A stretch of DNA of 64,000 nt from Turnera subulata (Eukaryota; Streptophyta; Magnoliopsida; Malpighiales; Passifloraceae): the NCBI GenBank assembly GCA_028386065.3, contig JAKUCV010002307.1, forward strand, positions 88,662 through 152,661, in the 5' to 3' direction. Below are positions 1 to 11,604 of this stretch, in pieces. Made by a program: the position numbers and the translations under genes. The notes under the pieces were generated by a model, which saw nothing but the letters and a program-made list of their open reading frames with translations, ran no database searches and was not told the origin of the DNA. Within the stretch, counting starts at the first letter, position 1, and each line of letters opens with the position of its first letter.

Positions 1-384
1 AACCTGAATCAGACAAAAAAGAAATTAACAGAGTGACACACCTACACTGAATTCGAAAACCACAACAACAGTGAGAACTGCCCAGATCGAGTACTGCCCC
101 ACATCCTTGAGGGGTTCTTTGAAGAAAATGACCAGAGAAACAAGAGCAAGAGATAAACCCATCTTGGCAGCGAAGAGGCACTTCCTAGGATCGGAGCGCC
201 CCATCTTATACAATTCAACGCCGAAATCATGCACCCCATTACACAGCTGGACAACGCCATCAGACAGACACCGGAAGCACCGCCGCTTGGCCGATCCTTC
301 CTGATCACCGGAGCCTCTCGGGAGCAGCCTTTCCTTGCTCGTATTCGCGAAACTGTGCTTGAAAGATCCAATCTTGGCCGCCAT
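1..384 (-). CDS. ALMT-family malate/anion channel, first exon only (gene runs off the left edge)
   Basis: Aluminium-activated malate transporter, an anion channel of the plasma membrane or tonoplast. Only exon 1 is in the window: ATG at 384 reading left to a donor at about 41, so 343 coding bases (114 codons plus one base). The rest of the gene lies left of base 1. After a polar N-terminus rich in basic and cysteine residues comes the family core KMGRSDPRKCLFAAKMGLSL, a first hydrophobic segment, then QYSIWAVLTVVVVFEFSVG, the usual start of the ALMT pore region. The complete neighbour at 3124-5381 has an exon 1 of exactly the same length and phase, so the two are tandem paralogues in the same orientation. 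Family assignment is firm; ion selectivity and membrane cannot be told from this exon. Confidence 0.88.
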
Positions 385-3123
385 TTATTCACCAGCACCA
401 AATTTAGAGCCGGGAGGGAGGGAGAGGAGTACTAAATGCAAGACTATAGATAATAAGCAAACATGGGTTTTCGTTTAAAAATGGTAAGTAATAAACGGAA
501 GTTATAAATGTCAAGTAATCCATCCATCCTATTCACCGATCAAATGATTGAAATGGACAGATAAGATTAGGTTAAAAGGTATGTGTCCCATTATTGCAAA
601 AGCAAAATCAATGTAACCGATCATTTTTACCTGGGGGCGGGCGAGCAATGATGAGGAGTGATGACAACACAGGAAGGGAGAGTTTGCCGCTTTGCAGGGG
701 AGAAAGAAAGAAGAGGAAAGTGTGGCGAAACGGCGTCGTAAGCCTTACAGTGGAGGGAGAAGAAGAGTGCGGTTTTTTTGGCGACGACGTGACGTCCAGG
801 CCTGAAAGTTTGGGATTTATTAGTAGTTTGAAAAGGTAGTTAAGATGACCGGTATATGGGCCCGGGTTCACAGTCTCCACGTCGCCGCCGACCGTTTGGA
901 TACTGGAAGGGTCGTGAATCGTGATTATTTAATATACACAAATTATTAAACATGTAAAGGAAAATGAACAAAAAAACTAGAGATTAAGGAAATATCTATT
1001 TACTTATATCTAATTTTTACATATGTATAAGTATAACAGTTTTTGGGTTAAATATATATAACATTTAAACTCCAAAATAAAGAGAATAACAAGTAGTGAC
1101 GCGGGAATTTGAAATTCAATAAGGATCTGTCGTGGTTTGGCATGTGAAACCAAACCCAAATCAATCCCACTATGTTACTGTCTGATTCTGCCAAGATTCT
1201 TGATGTTTCGTTAATCTTATTAAAATCCATCAAGATTCTAATTATTGGTTAACGTTGATTGTCCACGTGGGACCATTTCATTTTATATTAGTAGCTCCAT
1301 TTTTTCAACTAATACAAACAGGCAGAAGGTTCATGTATTGATTATAGCTCTAGTTTCCATATTTGCCAGATCCCAACAGTGAAATAGGACCGACTCCTGA
1401 TTAAATCCTGCCCTTATATTAATGATAACTTGTTAAATAAAATGTTATTAGTGATGGCGTCGCTAAATAGTTGAAATTTCACAAAAAGGAAAGTTTTCTG
1501 AAATGCAATACAATAATAGACTTAGTTGCTTATAAATGATAGCAATAAGCCATCATGCGTGCATGATCCTTCAGATTTACACTTAGCTTTGCTGGTATTC
1601 CATCTTTTTACTTTCGAAGCATGATTTCAATTTTTTTTTTTTTCTTGTGGTACATATGATGGCTGGCACGCAGAAGTTAATGATTACGATAATTATAAAT
1701 GTAACAAAACAATTTCTACTTAGTATTTGCAACTTTTCACTTGAATTAGAAGTCATTTTGCATGAATCATGCAACTTTTTTTTTTTTTTACTTAATTAGT
1801 ATGCAGATCTCATTGTGAATAACCAAAAGAAATAAATACAGACGTCATAGGTGCTGTGCAGCGATGACAAATATTTTGATGTCTTCTTCTCTAGTGCAAT
1901 TAAGCTATATTGTCGTTTACGAGTTATAAAAAGAAAAGCCATTGTCGTTTATTGCTTTTTTTTTTTTGGGTACGTTTATTGCATTTTCAATATGATAGAC
2001 AAAAAATAGCATGTGATGGTTGTAAGAAATTGGGAGCAATATCTGCAAAATACTGCAGAGGCAATAAATATAAAAATCCACTTTTGCTGACCATAGAAAG
2101 AAATTACGTGAGCAAAAGGAGATGATTAAAGGAAAAATATTACGAATTTAGGCGTTTTGGTCTTCAATCGCATATTAGCTTTTAAGAAATGCTTGTTTGT
2201 GCTCGTACCATCGAAACAAAATAAGTTTTATGAACAAACTTATTAACTTAACGAGAGTAACTAGTAAGGTTAGACTTATTGTTTAAGACTACAATTAATC
2301 GGATATAAAAAAAAGTACCTTTTAAATAGATGTATATCGTGGGTGAGATTATGTAGAGAAAAAAAGAATTCAGTTTTGAAATTTTTAATTTTTGAATTGA
2401 AATTGTATATGATTAGAATTTTTCTTAGAGTGTATGTGTATCACGAAAGCTTAACCATTTTTTTTTCCAAATTAATTAGCCCATAGAGCCAACGGAAAAA
2501 TCTATACATTTTACAACGGTGGCACCCCTACACGGCTACATTTCCCGTGAACTGGAGGTAGCACGAGAAAAAAACTTGGCGGGATCATGATTATTTGAAA
2601 AGTTGAGTGGAATCACGAGCTTAATGTGGGCAATGGTTGTGGAGGCCAATGAATGTTGTTTGCCAAACAATAACCTTCTTTTTTAATTTGGAATTCAGAA
2701 TTTTGTCCTGATTGATTCAGATCTTATCCGAATCCCATACCTGATTATGATAAATCAATCTTTTAAATAATTTTTTTCTACACGTAACATGAGGATTCGA
2801 TTCAAACTAAACAAATAACTCACCATCGGGACTAATAAATAGATAAATACTATGTGACAGGAAAGCTTGCAAATTGTTGTACATGTCATAATCGTTGTAC
2901 TATCTGACAGGTTTATTCAATACGATTGTACTAATAAAGTGAAGCCGTTCATTCTAAAATCAAAATCAAGAAATTAAGAGAAATAAGAAAAAAAGACTAA
3001 AAGCTTAAAGTGATTTTATTTTTATAAACTAATTAACATAATATTTAATCCTTAATAGATCCTGATGATGATAATCCTGACTGCTACTCTGTAATGATTA
3101 CAAGCAAAGTTCTTGTCCGAATT
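385..3123. other. Intergenic, AT-rich, no gene seen
   Basis: About 2.7 kb between the two ALMT genes. It holds the upstream region of the left gene and the 3' flank of the right one. It has many A/T homopolymers and short open frames without domain content. I see no convincing gene, tRNA or transposon end here. Confidence 0.6.
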
Positions 3124-5381
3124 CTAGAACCCGAAGCACCGACAGATGCAAGAACCAGTCCTGGTTTTGGTACTTGAAGAGTTTAAGTCGGGTTCTGCAA
3201 ATTTTGCCTTCTCGCTTAGTTCTTCAACCGAGTCAACAACATTTTGAAGCCTGGCAGCAAATTCAATCAGAAGAGAAGCAAACGTTGCCAAAGACAGTGC
3301 ACTTGCACTTTCATAGGTTTTGCGCTCACTGTCTTCAATGCTTGCCTTATCACTAAAAGAAAGACGCCTAGGCCAGGTTTCTTGATTCCTGAAGAAGTCG
3401 TCTGATGAGTCTTTTCGAGTTAGAGAAGGCATCGAGACAGAAACTGACCTCCAGTCCAATACAGTTTCACTTAAGGACTCGAACGTTCCCGATTGCGAGT
3501 TTTCGTTCTTGTTCAAATCCGAAACGTTTTCGTGTTGGAAATCCTCTGGCTGTCTTGAGACTTTCCAGTTTTTTGAGTTGACTAGGAGATAGGAATGTTG
3601 GTCTATCTTGTTCTGCAGTTGCTCTGCTGCTTCGTGCACATTCTTTAATATGTCTCCAGGCTTTAGCCTTTCCATTTTGTCTACTTTGCTGCCAAGTTCT
3701 CGCAGAACATTTGCACCTTCAACTCCAAGTCTCAGCAACTCACTGCGGAATACTTCCCTCTTTTCAGCAGGAGCCTACACAAATTACAACTATCTGTTTA
3801 TAGATTTGACTACAGATTTTCAAAGTATCTTACATTGGCTTCCACATTTGCCAGTAAAGCATATTATATATGACTCAGGAGCAGATATAACAAAGTTTTA
3901 TGAATATATCACCTGAATTTCTGATAGAATGCATCCATGAAGAGCCATGACCATGAAAGAACAATGCCTCAAAGCGCCACATACTTTCACATAATCCCTC
4001 CAAGGATAATTGAACATTCTGAAACGACCATGAGGTGGTTCCCAAATAGCAAAGCCTAACTATAAAATTGAAGCAAAGGAATATTCAGTCAGTAATATAT
4101 ATTTTGTTCTTCCATTCTACATACTGGCACAAGCCTGGTACGAATATATATACCAGACTCTTTTCTTTGCCTGTAGATTCCATCACTGATCTGTATCCAT
4201 TGTAAACTCCATCATCGTAAGCTTGAAAAGTGAGAATCATTGAAGGGATTCTCTCATATTCAACACATTTTAAGTACCCATTAACACAACCTGTAAGGCA
4301 CAACGAAAATTATGCACACATTATTCAGAAATATATATCTGCTGCAGAAAATTAATTAACTGATGTGATCAATAGACAAATTCAAACTAACCTTCCAAGG
4401 ATGCAGCCACCTCCATGAAATTTTTGGCCACCAAATTGTGTAAAGCTTCACCAGCCCAGATGGGGCATATGCAAGTATTTATGATTAAACAAACACAAGC
4501 ACCAACTGCAATAAGCACTAGTCTATCTATGACTGCCTCCGTGTATTCCCTTGTCCTGTTCCCAGCTACCAAGAGAATACAGTAAGTCAAGACGAACACT
4601 CTAAATCCATATTCGTAGGGCGCCATTGTAGGGTACTGCTTCAAATAGGATGAGAGGAATCCTAAGTATCACATAGTGAAAAACAACATCTGATGAGTGT
4701 GGCAGAATACCAGTATAGAGCAAGGACAATAAGTTAATCACCAAGTACTTTTTTACCAAATAAGTTATAACCACAAACCTGCAAGAAAAATGCTTGCAAC
4801 AATCACTACTTCCTCGCCAGTTCCAGCTAACATAGATAGTTTAGCAAAGCATAACGCAAGTAACCCGGCAAAAATTGTTCCCAACACACGATTAAAACCT
4901 TTTATAAAGGTTGCTCCTGCATATGAAGAACAACAAGAAGCATACCTCAATTAAAGCAGTAAACAAAACCAAATTAGATGGGATTGAACAATAGAAAGCA
5001 GCAAAGAAATAATTAAAGCTGTTGCTACTAATACCTACCTATAGTGTATTCAAACATCACTATGACAGTTAAGATAGCCCAGATTGAGTACTGAGCAACA
5101 TCCTGATTTGCTCCTTTCCAGCATATCAGCAAGGATACAGTTGCCAATGCAAGCCCCATTTTGAATGCAAATATGACCTTCTTGGGATCAGACCGACCCA
5201 TCTCCCATGCTTTCTTGACAAAGTCTTGGAAATCATTCACTGAGCTTCTCATCCTTCCACTTAACCAAGTGAAACAGTTCCGGTTACTTGCTTCATCATC
5301 ATCAACATCTCCACTCAATGTGTCCAGAAGAGGCTGCCATTCTTTAGTAGTATCCGCGTAGGTACACGTACATGACCCCAT
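3124..5381 (-). CDS. Aluminium-activated malate transporter (ALMT), complete, six exons
   Basis: Anion (malate) channel. Exons on the minus strand, all frame-consistent: 5381-5039, 4916-4779, 4661-4392, 4290-4154, 4059-3913, 3774-3124; 561 residues, normal for ALMTs. Exon 1 holds a polar N-terminus and the core [20 protein letters not shown] followed by [19 protein letters not shown]. Exons 2 and 3 encode further membrane segments ([60 protein letters not shown]). Exon 5 carries the family signature WEPPHGRF after the last membrane segment. The long cytosolic C-terminus (exon 6, 217 codons) is serine-rich with a helical stretch and ends in a cysteine cluster (SCICRCFGF) that could be acylated (inference). 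The start is the first ATG before the conserved core. The gene is tandem with the partial ALMT at 1-384. Confidence 0.93.
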
Positions 5382-6733
5382 CTCCAGAGCCTAGATTGCA
5401 CACTGGAAACACAAAACTATGCTTAGTTGCACATTTCGGAACTGAAATCAAAGTTATACGGAAGCATACAAATCCCATAGATACCTGAAACATATAACGA
5501 AATCTATAACATGGAACGTGAATTGGAACATAATGAGTAGCTGGTTTCAGAACATACAGGTGAAGAAGTAGATGAAACAAAGAATCTAACCCTTATACGT
5601 AGTATGGTTGCACGCTTATATATGGTTTGTTCTTATGGCAAAAATATGGTATATAGAGTAAACTTTTACATGAAGCTTAGTATATACTGTTATGATCGTT
5701 ATAGGCAGACTCCCTGCCTTAATATATAAGAAGCGTAGCCCACACAGTTTTATTCTTTATCCACAGAAGCGAAAACGAAGAATAAAAAAGCATGACACGT
5801 GGGAATTTTCTACAAATTAATAATGTATACATGTTCCAATCTAGTTCGAATACTACTGATTTGTTTTATTTATCCATTCCATATTTGCTTGGATTTTCGT
5901 GGCCAAGCCTTTTGGATTTGGATAATTGTAAGAACGTCACTGTTAGCTTGAGAAGTTTTGTTAAGTTATATAGGTAAAGACCAAAATTGCTTGTTACTGA
6001 AAGAAGATTTTTCTCAAATTTCCTGACAGTGAGCGAACCAGAAAGGCCTCCATCTTTTTGTTCCTGTTAATCGCTATCATAATGAGGGCATTAAAATGTG
6101 GGACTAATTAGAACCATATATTAATATATAGGCTTGGTCTATAAATAAGTACAAGAATCCAAAGTTATAAAGATGTACGATTTATGCAAATGAAATTATT
6201 TTGTTTACAATGTACTAATTTTGAAGGAAGTTTCCTTCTAGCCTCCCTCCCGTGAGTGTTGATACATCGCCGAAGGAAATTTCACACTGATGTATCTATC
6301 TGTACTTTACGGCTGTAATGTACCTGTGTGCTACAGCCTACCATTTTCCGCTTACAACCTAGTCGTCAGGAACTGTCCACTGATCAGCAACACGACAATT
6401 GCAGATCAGACATCAGTAGTGTACCATTCCAATTTCCAATACTTCCACTCATCGAGTCATTGTAAAAAGATCCGGGCTTGTAACATCGTACTAATGGATC
6501 TCCAGCCCAAATCTCTTGAAATGGTTAACACCAGTACAGAGCTCACGGCCCATTAAACACTCTGGTCCCTTATTTTAATTTTTACCCCCAAGCAAGCTTC
6601 ATTGCAATCTCAAAACCAATCCCCAAATCCCCTTATCCACACTGGGAGGAAAGAAGACTATGGTTTTAATTTAGGACATACCAGTTTCAGTCTCATTTCC
6701 TCAACAAATCTCTGTCTCCAAAAACACACAAAG
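5382..6733. promoter_or_regulatory. Divergent intergenic region between the ALMT gene and PSRP-3
   Basis: The ALMT gene reads left from 5381 and PSRP-3 reads right from 6734, so these 1.35 kb hold both 5' regions. No transcription start can be placed with confidence. The open frames here have no recognisable domain and are taken as chance. Confidence 0.45.
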
Positions 6734-7378
6734 ATGTTGTCTTTGGCAGTTCAATCTGGGGGAAACGGTGTTTTCACATTCGCTTCACTGCCTTGTCAAA
6801 CACCCAGTTGCAAACCACTGAAAGCCACTAACTTCACCATCCCCAAATGCAATCCCCCAAACCCACCAATCACTTTCCACCAAAACAACAACCGACCCAT
6901 CTCACTTAACAGATTCAGAAGTTTTGCTGCCCCAGAAGCTTTGACAGCTGAAAACCCCACAGATGCACCATCCTCCAGTGAAGAAGAATTCGTTTTGGTA
7001 TTTTCTGTTCCTTTTTTAAGTAAAAAATTAGTTTCCTCCAGCGAGTGTTTTTGTTCAGCATTGACAATGATAAAATTTGTTGAATGTTTGCAGGAAGAAG
7101 AGGTAGCGGAGCGAAATTACGAGAGGCCAAGGTTGGTGTTGAAGTTCATATGGATGGAGAAGAACATTGCCCTGGGTCTTGATCAGATGATACCTGGAGT
7201 AGGTACGGTTCCCTTGAGCCCATACTTCTTTTGGCCGAGGAAGGATGCGTGGGAGGAGCTCAAGACCACCCTAGAGAGTAAGCCGTGGATATCCCAGAAG
7301 ACCATGATTATAATTCTCAATCAGGCAACTGACATCATTAATTTGTGGCAGCAGAGTGGTGGCAATATCACCGCATAG
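6734..7378 (+). CDS. PSRP3: Plastid-specific 30S ribosomal protein 3 (PSRP-3/Ycf65-like), chloroplast precursor
   Basis: Component of the small subunit of the chloroplast ribosome. Two exons: 6734-6997 and 7094-7378, joined across a 96-bp GT-AG intron that is itself a multiple of three and lacks a stop. The N-terminal 70 or so residues are Ser/Thr/Asn/Pro-rich with few acidic residues, as in a transit peptide. After an acidic linker, exon 2 gives the conserved domain: [20 protein letters not shown], then [13 protein letters not shown] and [12 protein letters not shown], all hallmarks of PSRP-3/Ycf65. The start chosen is the ATG in AAGATGTTG, which begins the transit peptide; an upstream in-frame ATG at 6602 looks like leader. 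The terminal piece of this gene and its 3' flank recur as fragments further right (9.1-10.2 kb and 23.85-24.47 kb). Confidence 0.93.
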   Translation: MLSLAVQSGGNGVFTFASLPCQTPSCKPLKATNFTIPKCNPPNPPITFHQNNNRPISLNRFRSFAAPEALTAENPTDAPSSSEEEFVLVFSVPFLSKKLVSSSECFCSALTMIKFVECLQEEEVAERNYERPRLVLKFIWMEKNIALGLDQMIPGVGTVPLSPYFFWPRKDAWEELKTTLESKPWISQKTMIIILNQATDIINLWQQSGGNITA

Positions 7379-8098
7379 CTGAACTTCGGGTTCTTTTGAT
7401 GTTTTCTTGTCTTGTTTAGGTTGCTGAGTCACTTATGTCCTCTTCCATTTTTTTTGTGGTATAATCGAAGAATGAACATGATCATTTGTTGTATGTGTAA
7501 CCTTTTGATGATTCAATGGCAGATAAATTCTCAATTTTGCCTTGTGGAACTGGTTTTTGTGACACTGATTATAAGTGGTGGGAAGCGAAGCAACACAGCT
7601 AGTAGGCTACTTTTGGTTGGTGATGCGAGTGGTTGTCTGCATTATTACGAAATTTTAGCCTGGGTTATGCTAATGTGGTCATGACATCTAGTTTTAGAGC
7701 AGAGTTTTTCCCCCTTTTACAAAAATGAAATCACATAGGAGCAATGTTGTTGGTCATGAAAGGATTTCTTTCTGGTTTCGTGGTGAGCCAACTACTAGTA
7801 ATAAAATACTCCTAGAGTCTCATACCAACTGGATAAACAGGAAATCAAGCTATAGTAATAAAATTGCTTAAACACTAAATCATAACAAACATGAAGTTTG
7901 CCAATGAAATTGCTCATATCAGAAAGCATACAAGAATGACTGAATGCAGGGGAAAAAAGATTGCAGAATCGCATCTATATTCAGACAAATCTCTATTTAA
8001 ATTCATTGCAAAAAGTAATCATCATCAACCCAGAAAACAAAGCAATTCCAATAAAAATTTATTTATATCCAGAAAAGGAATTACAAGAACACACCGAG
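7379..8098. other. 3' region between convergent PSRP-3 and RING1
   Basis: PSRP-3 3' UTR and 3' flank, then the 3' flank of RING1. No separate gene is seen. The part from about 7490 to 7900 is the source of the diverged copy at about 9640-10200. Confidence 0.6.
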
Positions 8099-8740
8099 CT
8101 AGTTTTCAGTAGGCAATTCATAGCGGCAAACAGGACAGTAGTGGCTGGTATCCAGCCACTTCATAATGCAATCACGATGGAACACATGATCACAAGGCAA
8201 TCTCCCGGCGCAGCCAACTACATCTTCCAGGCAAACCGCGCACCTATCCTCCTCGCCGGCGGCCACCTTCACACCCTTCACGACCTGCGCCGCTCTCGCC
8301 GTGGGAACCATCCTCCAATCTTCTTCACTCAACTCCATTGCAAATCTCTCAGCCAAACTCGCCTCTTCTCTCTTCACACTAACTTCGATGTATAATATCG
8401 GCTCTGGGCAAGAATTAGGTGGCGCTGACGACTTCCAATGGGAAAGACCATTCATAACACCAACCATAATCTCCTGCAACAACGCGTCACGGTGAGACCG
8501 GTTAAGGTCGGTTATCAGCTCAATCAAGGCGCCAGAAAGCTCACGGTACAGGCAGTCAAGGCCATCCTCGATCACACAGCGACATAACCGTGATTCTGCT
8601 AGTACGGTCCGGGGATCGTTGGGGTTTTGAAACTTGTAGGCCAAGATAATAGGGGAGGAAGCGAAGGGAACAGTAGGATATTGTGGTATCAGGTGAACGT
8701 CGGTATAGTAATCAATGCAAGATGGGTGATGCTCCTCCAT
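8099..8740 (-). CDS. RING-H2 finger E3 ubiquitin ligase, copy 1 (RING1), intact
   Basis: Probable ubiquitin-protein ligase, 213 residues, single exon. ATG chosen at 8740 (MEEHHPSC); an in-frame ATG 13 codons upstream is possible. The N-terminal about 150 residues have no motif I recognise. Then comes MVPTARAAQVVKGVKV and a C-terminal RING-H2 with all eight ligands in the spacing C-x2-C-x12-C-x-H-x2-H-x2-C-x10-C-x2-C (starting CAVCLEDVVG, ending YCPVCRYELPTEN). The arrangement (short soluble protein, RING at the extreme C-terminus after a Val-Pro-Thr-Ala-type linker) resembles the MPSR1/RING1-like class of plant ligases. It is the most divergent member of the local family and lacks the Arg-rich repeats of RING2 to RING5. 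Substrate unknown. Confidence 0.85.
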   Translation of the reverse strand: MEEHHPSCIDYYTDVHLIPQYPTVPFASSPIILAYKFQNPNDPRTVLAESRLCRCVIEDGLDCLYRELSGALIELITDLNRSHRDALLQEIMVGVMNGLSHWKSSAPPNSCPEPILYIEVSVKREEASLAERFAMELSEEDWRMVPTARAAQVVKGVKVAAGEEDRCAVCLEDVVGCAGRLPCDHVFHRDCIMKWLDTSHYCPVCRYELPTEN

Positions 8741-8874
8741 CTTTGGGAATAAAGAGAGAAGAAACAAAGAGCGCAGCAAAGAAGGGCTCTTTCAAGTTTC
8801 TCGAGGGAAAGAGGTGTATAGGTTGAGAAACAGAGTACTTAATGCGAAGAAGCCATTGGGTGCACAACTACTGT

Positions 8875-8886
8875 TATATATAAATA
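8875..8886 (-). promoter_or_regulatory. Probable TATA box of RING1
   Basis: On the minus strand the sequence reads TATTTATATATA about 135 bases upstream of the chosen start. This is similar to the distance of the TATA boxes in the other RING copies (104-125 bases). Confidence 0.45.
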
Positions 8887-9084
8887 AGCATCTCCTGGCT
8901 TGATTCCGAATCCGAGTAGGACATGGATTGGCGCCAATGATGCGGTTTTTTTTTTTGTCAACAAAAAAAAAGTTTATTTTCCGTAACAGATTATCTTTTT
9001 AAATTTATTTTAAAAAATTAAATTTACCTATCTAAGCCAATTTATTTTTCAAACATTATTATCCTTTTTTTAGTCAGGGTACTC

Positions 9085-10200
9085 CTGGATGATTGACATC
9101 ATTAATTTCTGGCAACAAAGTGACCACAGCGCTGAACTTCGAGTTTTTTTTTTTTAAAAAAATTCTTCGAGGTAGAAGATGGGTGGAATAATGAAGGTGA
9201 GGCCGTGAGCCGTGAGGGACAGAGTACTCTGTTTCTATAATGTGGAGCTGTGAATCTAAGTGTTAACAACCTCTCAAATTTCAAGTCGGCTTCCCAATTG
9301 CTAATAGGGTACGGATTGCCATATAACGTTAAGTTACTTCCATTTTTTAAAAAGAAAATTAACCGACTCGTTTTTATTTTTTTACAAGTTCTTTTTGGCG
9401 AAAGATTGCAGCATAACATTTTCCTTCCTATTGCAGAATGAATGAATAAATTGTGGGAGATACAAAACTTATCTTCCTATAGGCATAATAATTGAAGTAG
9501 CTGCTCAACGTGATCAAATGTAGTGAATAGCAACGTAACACAATATGCTTGACTATAGCTTCTCGTCAAGATTCAAACAGAGAAGGTAGGCCATCAAGCC
9601 AACCACGGGAACGATTATGGTATCCTCCTCAAGTGGTAACCTTGTAATGGTTCAATAGCAGAATAAATTCTCAATTAATTGGCTTTTTATTTTGTGTTAT
9701 GGGACTGGTTTATGTGTCTTTGATTATGGTATTCTCCTCAAGTTGTGGGAAGTGAAGCAACAAAGCGAGTAGGCTAGTGTTGGACTGTTGGTTGGTGGGG
9801 ATGCAAATGGTAGTCTGGATAAGGATTGTCAAAATCTTTTAACCTGAATTATGAAGATATGCACATCTTGGCCAGTGCACGGTTAACAGTTATCTTATGA
9901 CTTAGGTGGGAAGGCAAAAAGGTGCAGAATGGGGATAGTGCATTCGGTGGGAATTGTTCTTTTTAGATTTTGGAAGAAGACATTATTGTTGCTAATTGGT
10001 GGTGACATCTATTTTGGTTCAGAGTTTTTTTTCCCTTCTTACGAGAATGAAATCACATAGGTGCAATGTTGTTGGTCATGAAAGGATTTCTTTCTGGTTT
10101 CATAGTGAGCCAACTAGTAGTATCATAAAATACTCCAATTGTCTCATGCCAACTGGATAATTAAACAGGAAAACAGGCGATAGTTATAAAGTCGCTCAAG
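9085..10200. repeat. Mosaic of duplicated gene fragments (PSRP-3 end, RING leader, membrane-protein exon, PSRP-3 3' flank)
   Basis: No intact gene. Four pieces can be matched by eye to other parts of the window. About 9085-9145 is a diverged copy of the last codons of PSRP-3 (GACATCATTAATTTCTGGCA versus the gene at 7330). About 9165-9380 resembles the RING 5' leader (AGAAGATGGGTGGAATAATG). About 9400-9620 copies the last exon of the membrane-protein gene at 26.25 kb (AAGGTAGGCCATCAAGCCAA). About 9640-10200 copies the PSRP-3 3' flank. The same order recurs left of RING5 at 23.85-24.47 kb. Confidence 0.75.
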
Positions 10201-10415
10201 ACTAAAACATAACAAACATGAAGTTGCTAATGAAATTGCTCCATCTAAACGCATAACAACAAGAATGACTGAATGCAGCGCAAAAAAACTGCAGAATTCC
10301 ATCTATATTCAGACAAATCTCTACTTACATTCATTGCAAAAAGTAATCATCATCTACCCAGAAACACACTGCAATTCTAATAAAAATTTATAACACTAAT
10401 AGTGTTCTGGTTAAA

Positions 10416-11168
10416 CTAATTATCTGTTGGCAACTCATAGCGGCAAACAGGACAGTAGTGGCTGGTTTCCAACCACTTGGTAATGCAATTTCCATGGAAC
10501 ACATGATGACAAGGCAAGCTCCCTGCAACGCCAACAACATCCTCCAGGCACACCGTGCACATCTGCCCATTGTCGCCGGCCACCATCACACCCTTCAAAA
10601 CCTGCGCCGCCTTCGCCGTGGGAACCATACTGCAATCGTCCCTCCTCTCATACTCCCTCCTGGACTCCCTCATGACCCTGCCAACCACATCATGTCGCCT
10701 TCTCGATTCCCCAATGATCATGACCTCGTCAACCATATCATAATCCATTCTCGATTCCCTCGTGGCCCTGTCAACCGAACCCGTCCCTTCTAATACTTCT
10801 TTCACAACCTTATAAACGTATATAGTTACTACCGGAGTTGGCAGTGACTCCGGCCAACGGGAAAGGCGTTCGCTAACACGATACATAATGGTCTGTATCA
10901 GCGTGTTGCGTTGCTCCACGTCGGCGATCAAACAAGGTAAGAAGCGGGAAAGATCGTTTTGGAGCACAGTGGGGCCGTCCTCAAACAAACTGCAAGGGCT
11001 TCCTGCCGGCAACTCTTGTGATGGGCCGCGAGATACTGCTTGAGGGGTTGTATCGTCAGGCCTTTGATACTTTTCGTGTCTCGTTAGGTAGATATAGCGA
11101 AACGGCGAGGGGCGGGAGGAATGAGGGAATGGCTCCACCGCGCGGACCTCACAATCGTAGAACACCAT
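10416..11168 (-). CDS. RING-H2 finger E3 ubiquitin ligase, copy 2 (RING2), intact
   Basis: Single-exon gene of 250 residues, probable ubiquitin ligase. The N-terminal part (MVFYDCEVRAVEPFPHSS, then FRYIYLTRHEKYQRPDD) and the middle block (SRFLPCLIADVEQRNTLIQT, PTPVVTIYVYKVVKE) are shared with RING3 to RING6. Next is an Arg/Glu/Asp-rich stretch made of imperfect units of about 13-14 residues (RESRREYERR and similar), then MVPTAKAAQVLKGVMV and a complete RING-H2 (CTVCLEDVVG, PCHHVFHGNC, YCPVCRYELPTDN). Its closest relative in the window is RING5. It sits in a duplicated block whose right side ends in a copied exon of the membrane-protein gene. Role inferred from the RING only. Confidence 0.86.
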   Translation of the reverse strand: MVFYDCEVRAVEPFPHSSRPSPFRYIYLTRHEKYQRPDDTTPQAVSRGPSQELPAGSPCSLFEDGPTVLQNDLSRFLPCLIADVEQRNTLIQTIMYRVSERLSRWPESLPTPVVTIYVYKVVKEVLEGTGSVDRATRESRMDYDMVDEVMIIGESRRRHDVVGRVMRESRREYERRDDCSMVPTAKAAQVLKGVMVAGDNGQMCTVCLEDVVGVAGSLPCHHVFHGNCITKWLETSHYCPVCRYELPTDN

Positions 11169-11282
11169 ACTTGTTTCTTTCTTTGAGAATGAGTAGGAAA
11201 ACTAAAAGTCTTTTTTTTTTTTGTTTCTTTAACTTCGGTGGAAGATGGTGAAACAATGAAGTTGAGGAACAGAGGAGTCTCT

Positions 11283-11290
11283 CTTTTATA
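11283..11290 (-). promoter_or_regulatory. TATA box of RING2
   Basis: TATAAAAG on the minus strand, 115 bases upstream of the ATG, in a leader conserved among RING2 to RING6. Equivalent boxes are at 13926-13933 (RING3), 23475-23482 (RING4), 25509-25516 (RING5) and 32104-32111 (RING6). Confidence 0.6.
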
Positions 11291-11604
11291 GTGTTGGAGC
11301 GAGCAAGTGTGGGTTAGTGTCTCCGATTCCAAGTAGGATTCGGACTTTGTTTTTTTTTTTTTCCTTTTCAACAACCGACTTCATTTTCCATTGGTTATTT
11401 TGTTAAAAAAAAAATAATAATAATAACCGACTCGTCTAACTAAAGATTTTTATTTTTTCACAGTGTTATTTTTATTTTTTTGTTGGTGCAATTTGCTAGC
11501 AAGTTCCAAGCTTGATCCTTGAAGACAGAAATCTAAGCTTGATCCATCGATATGAAATGACTTCATTTTGAACCCTGGAACTAGACTGACCCGGAGTCAA
11601 TATC

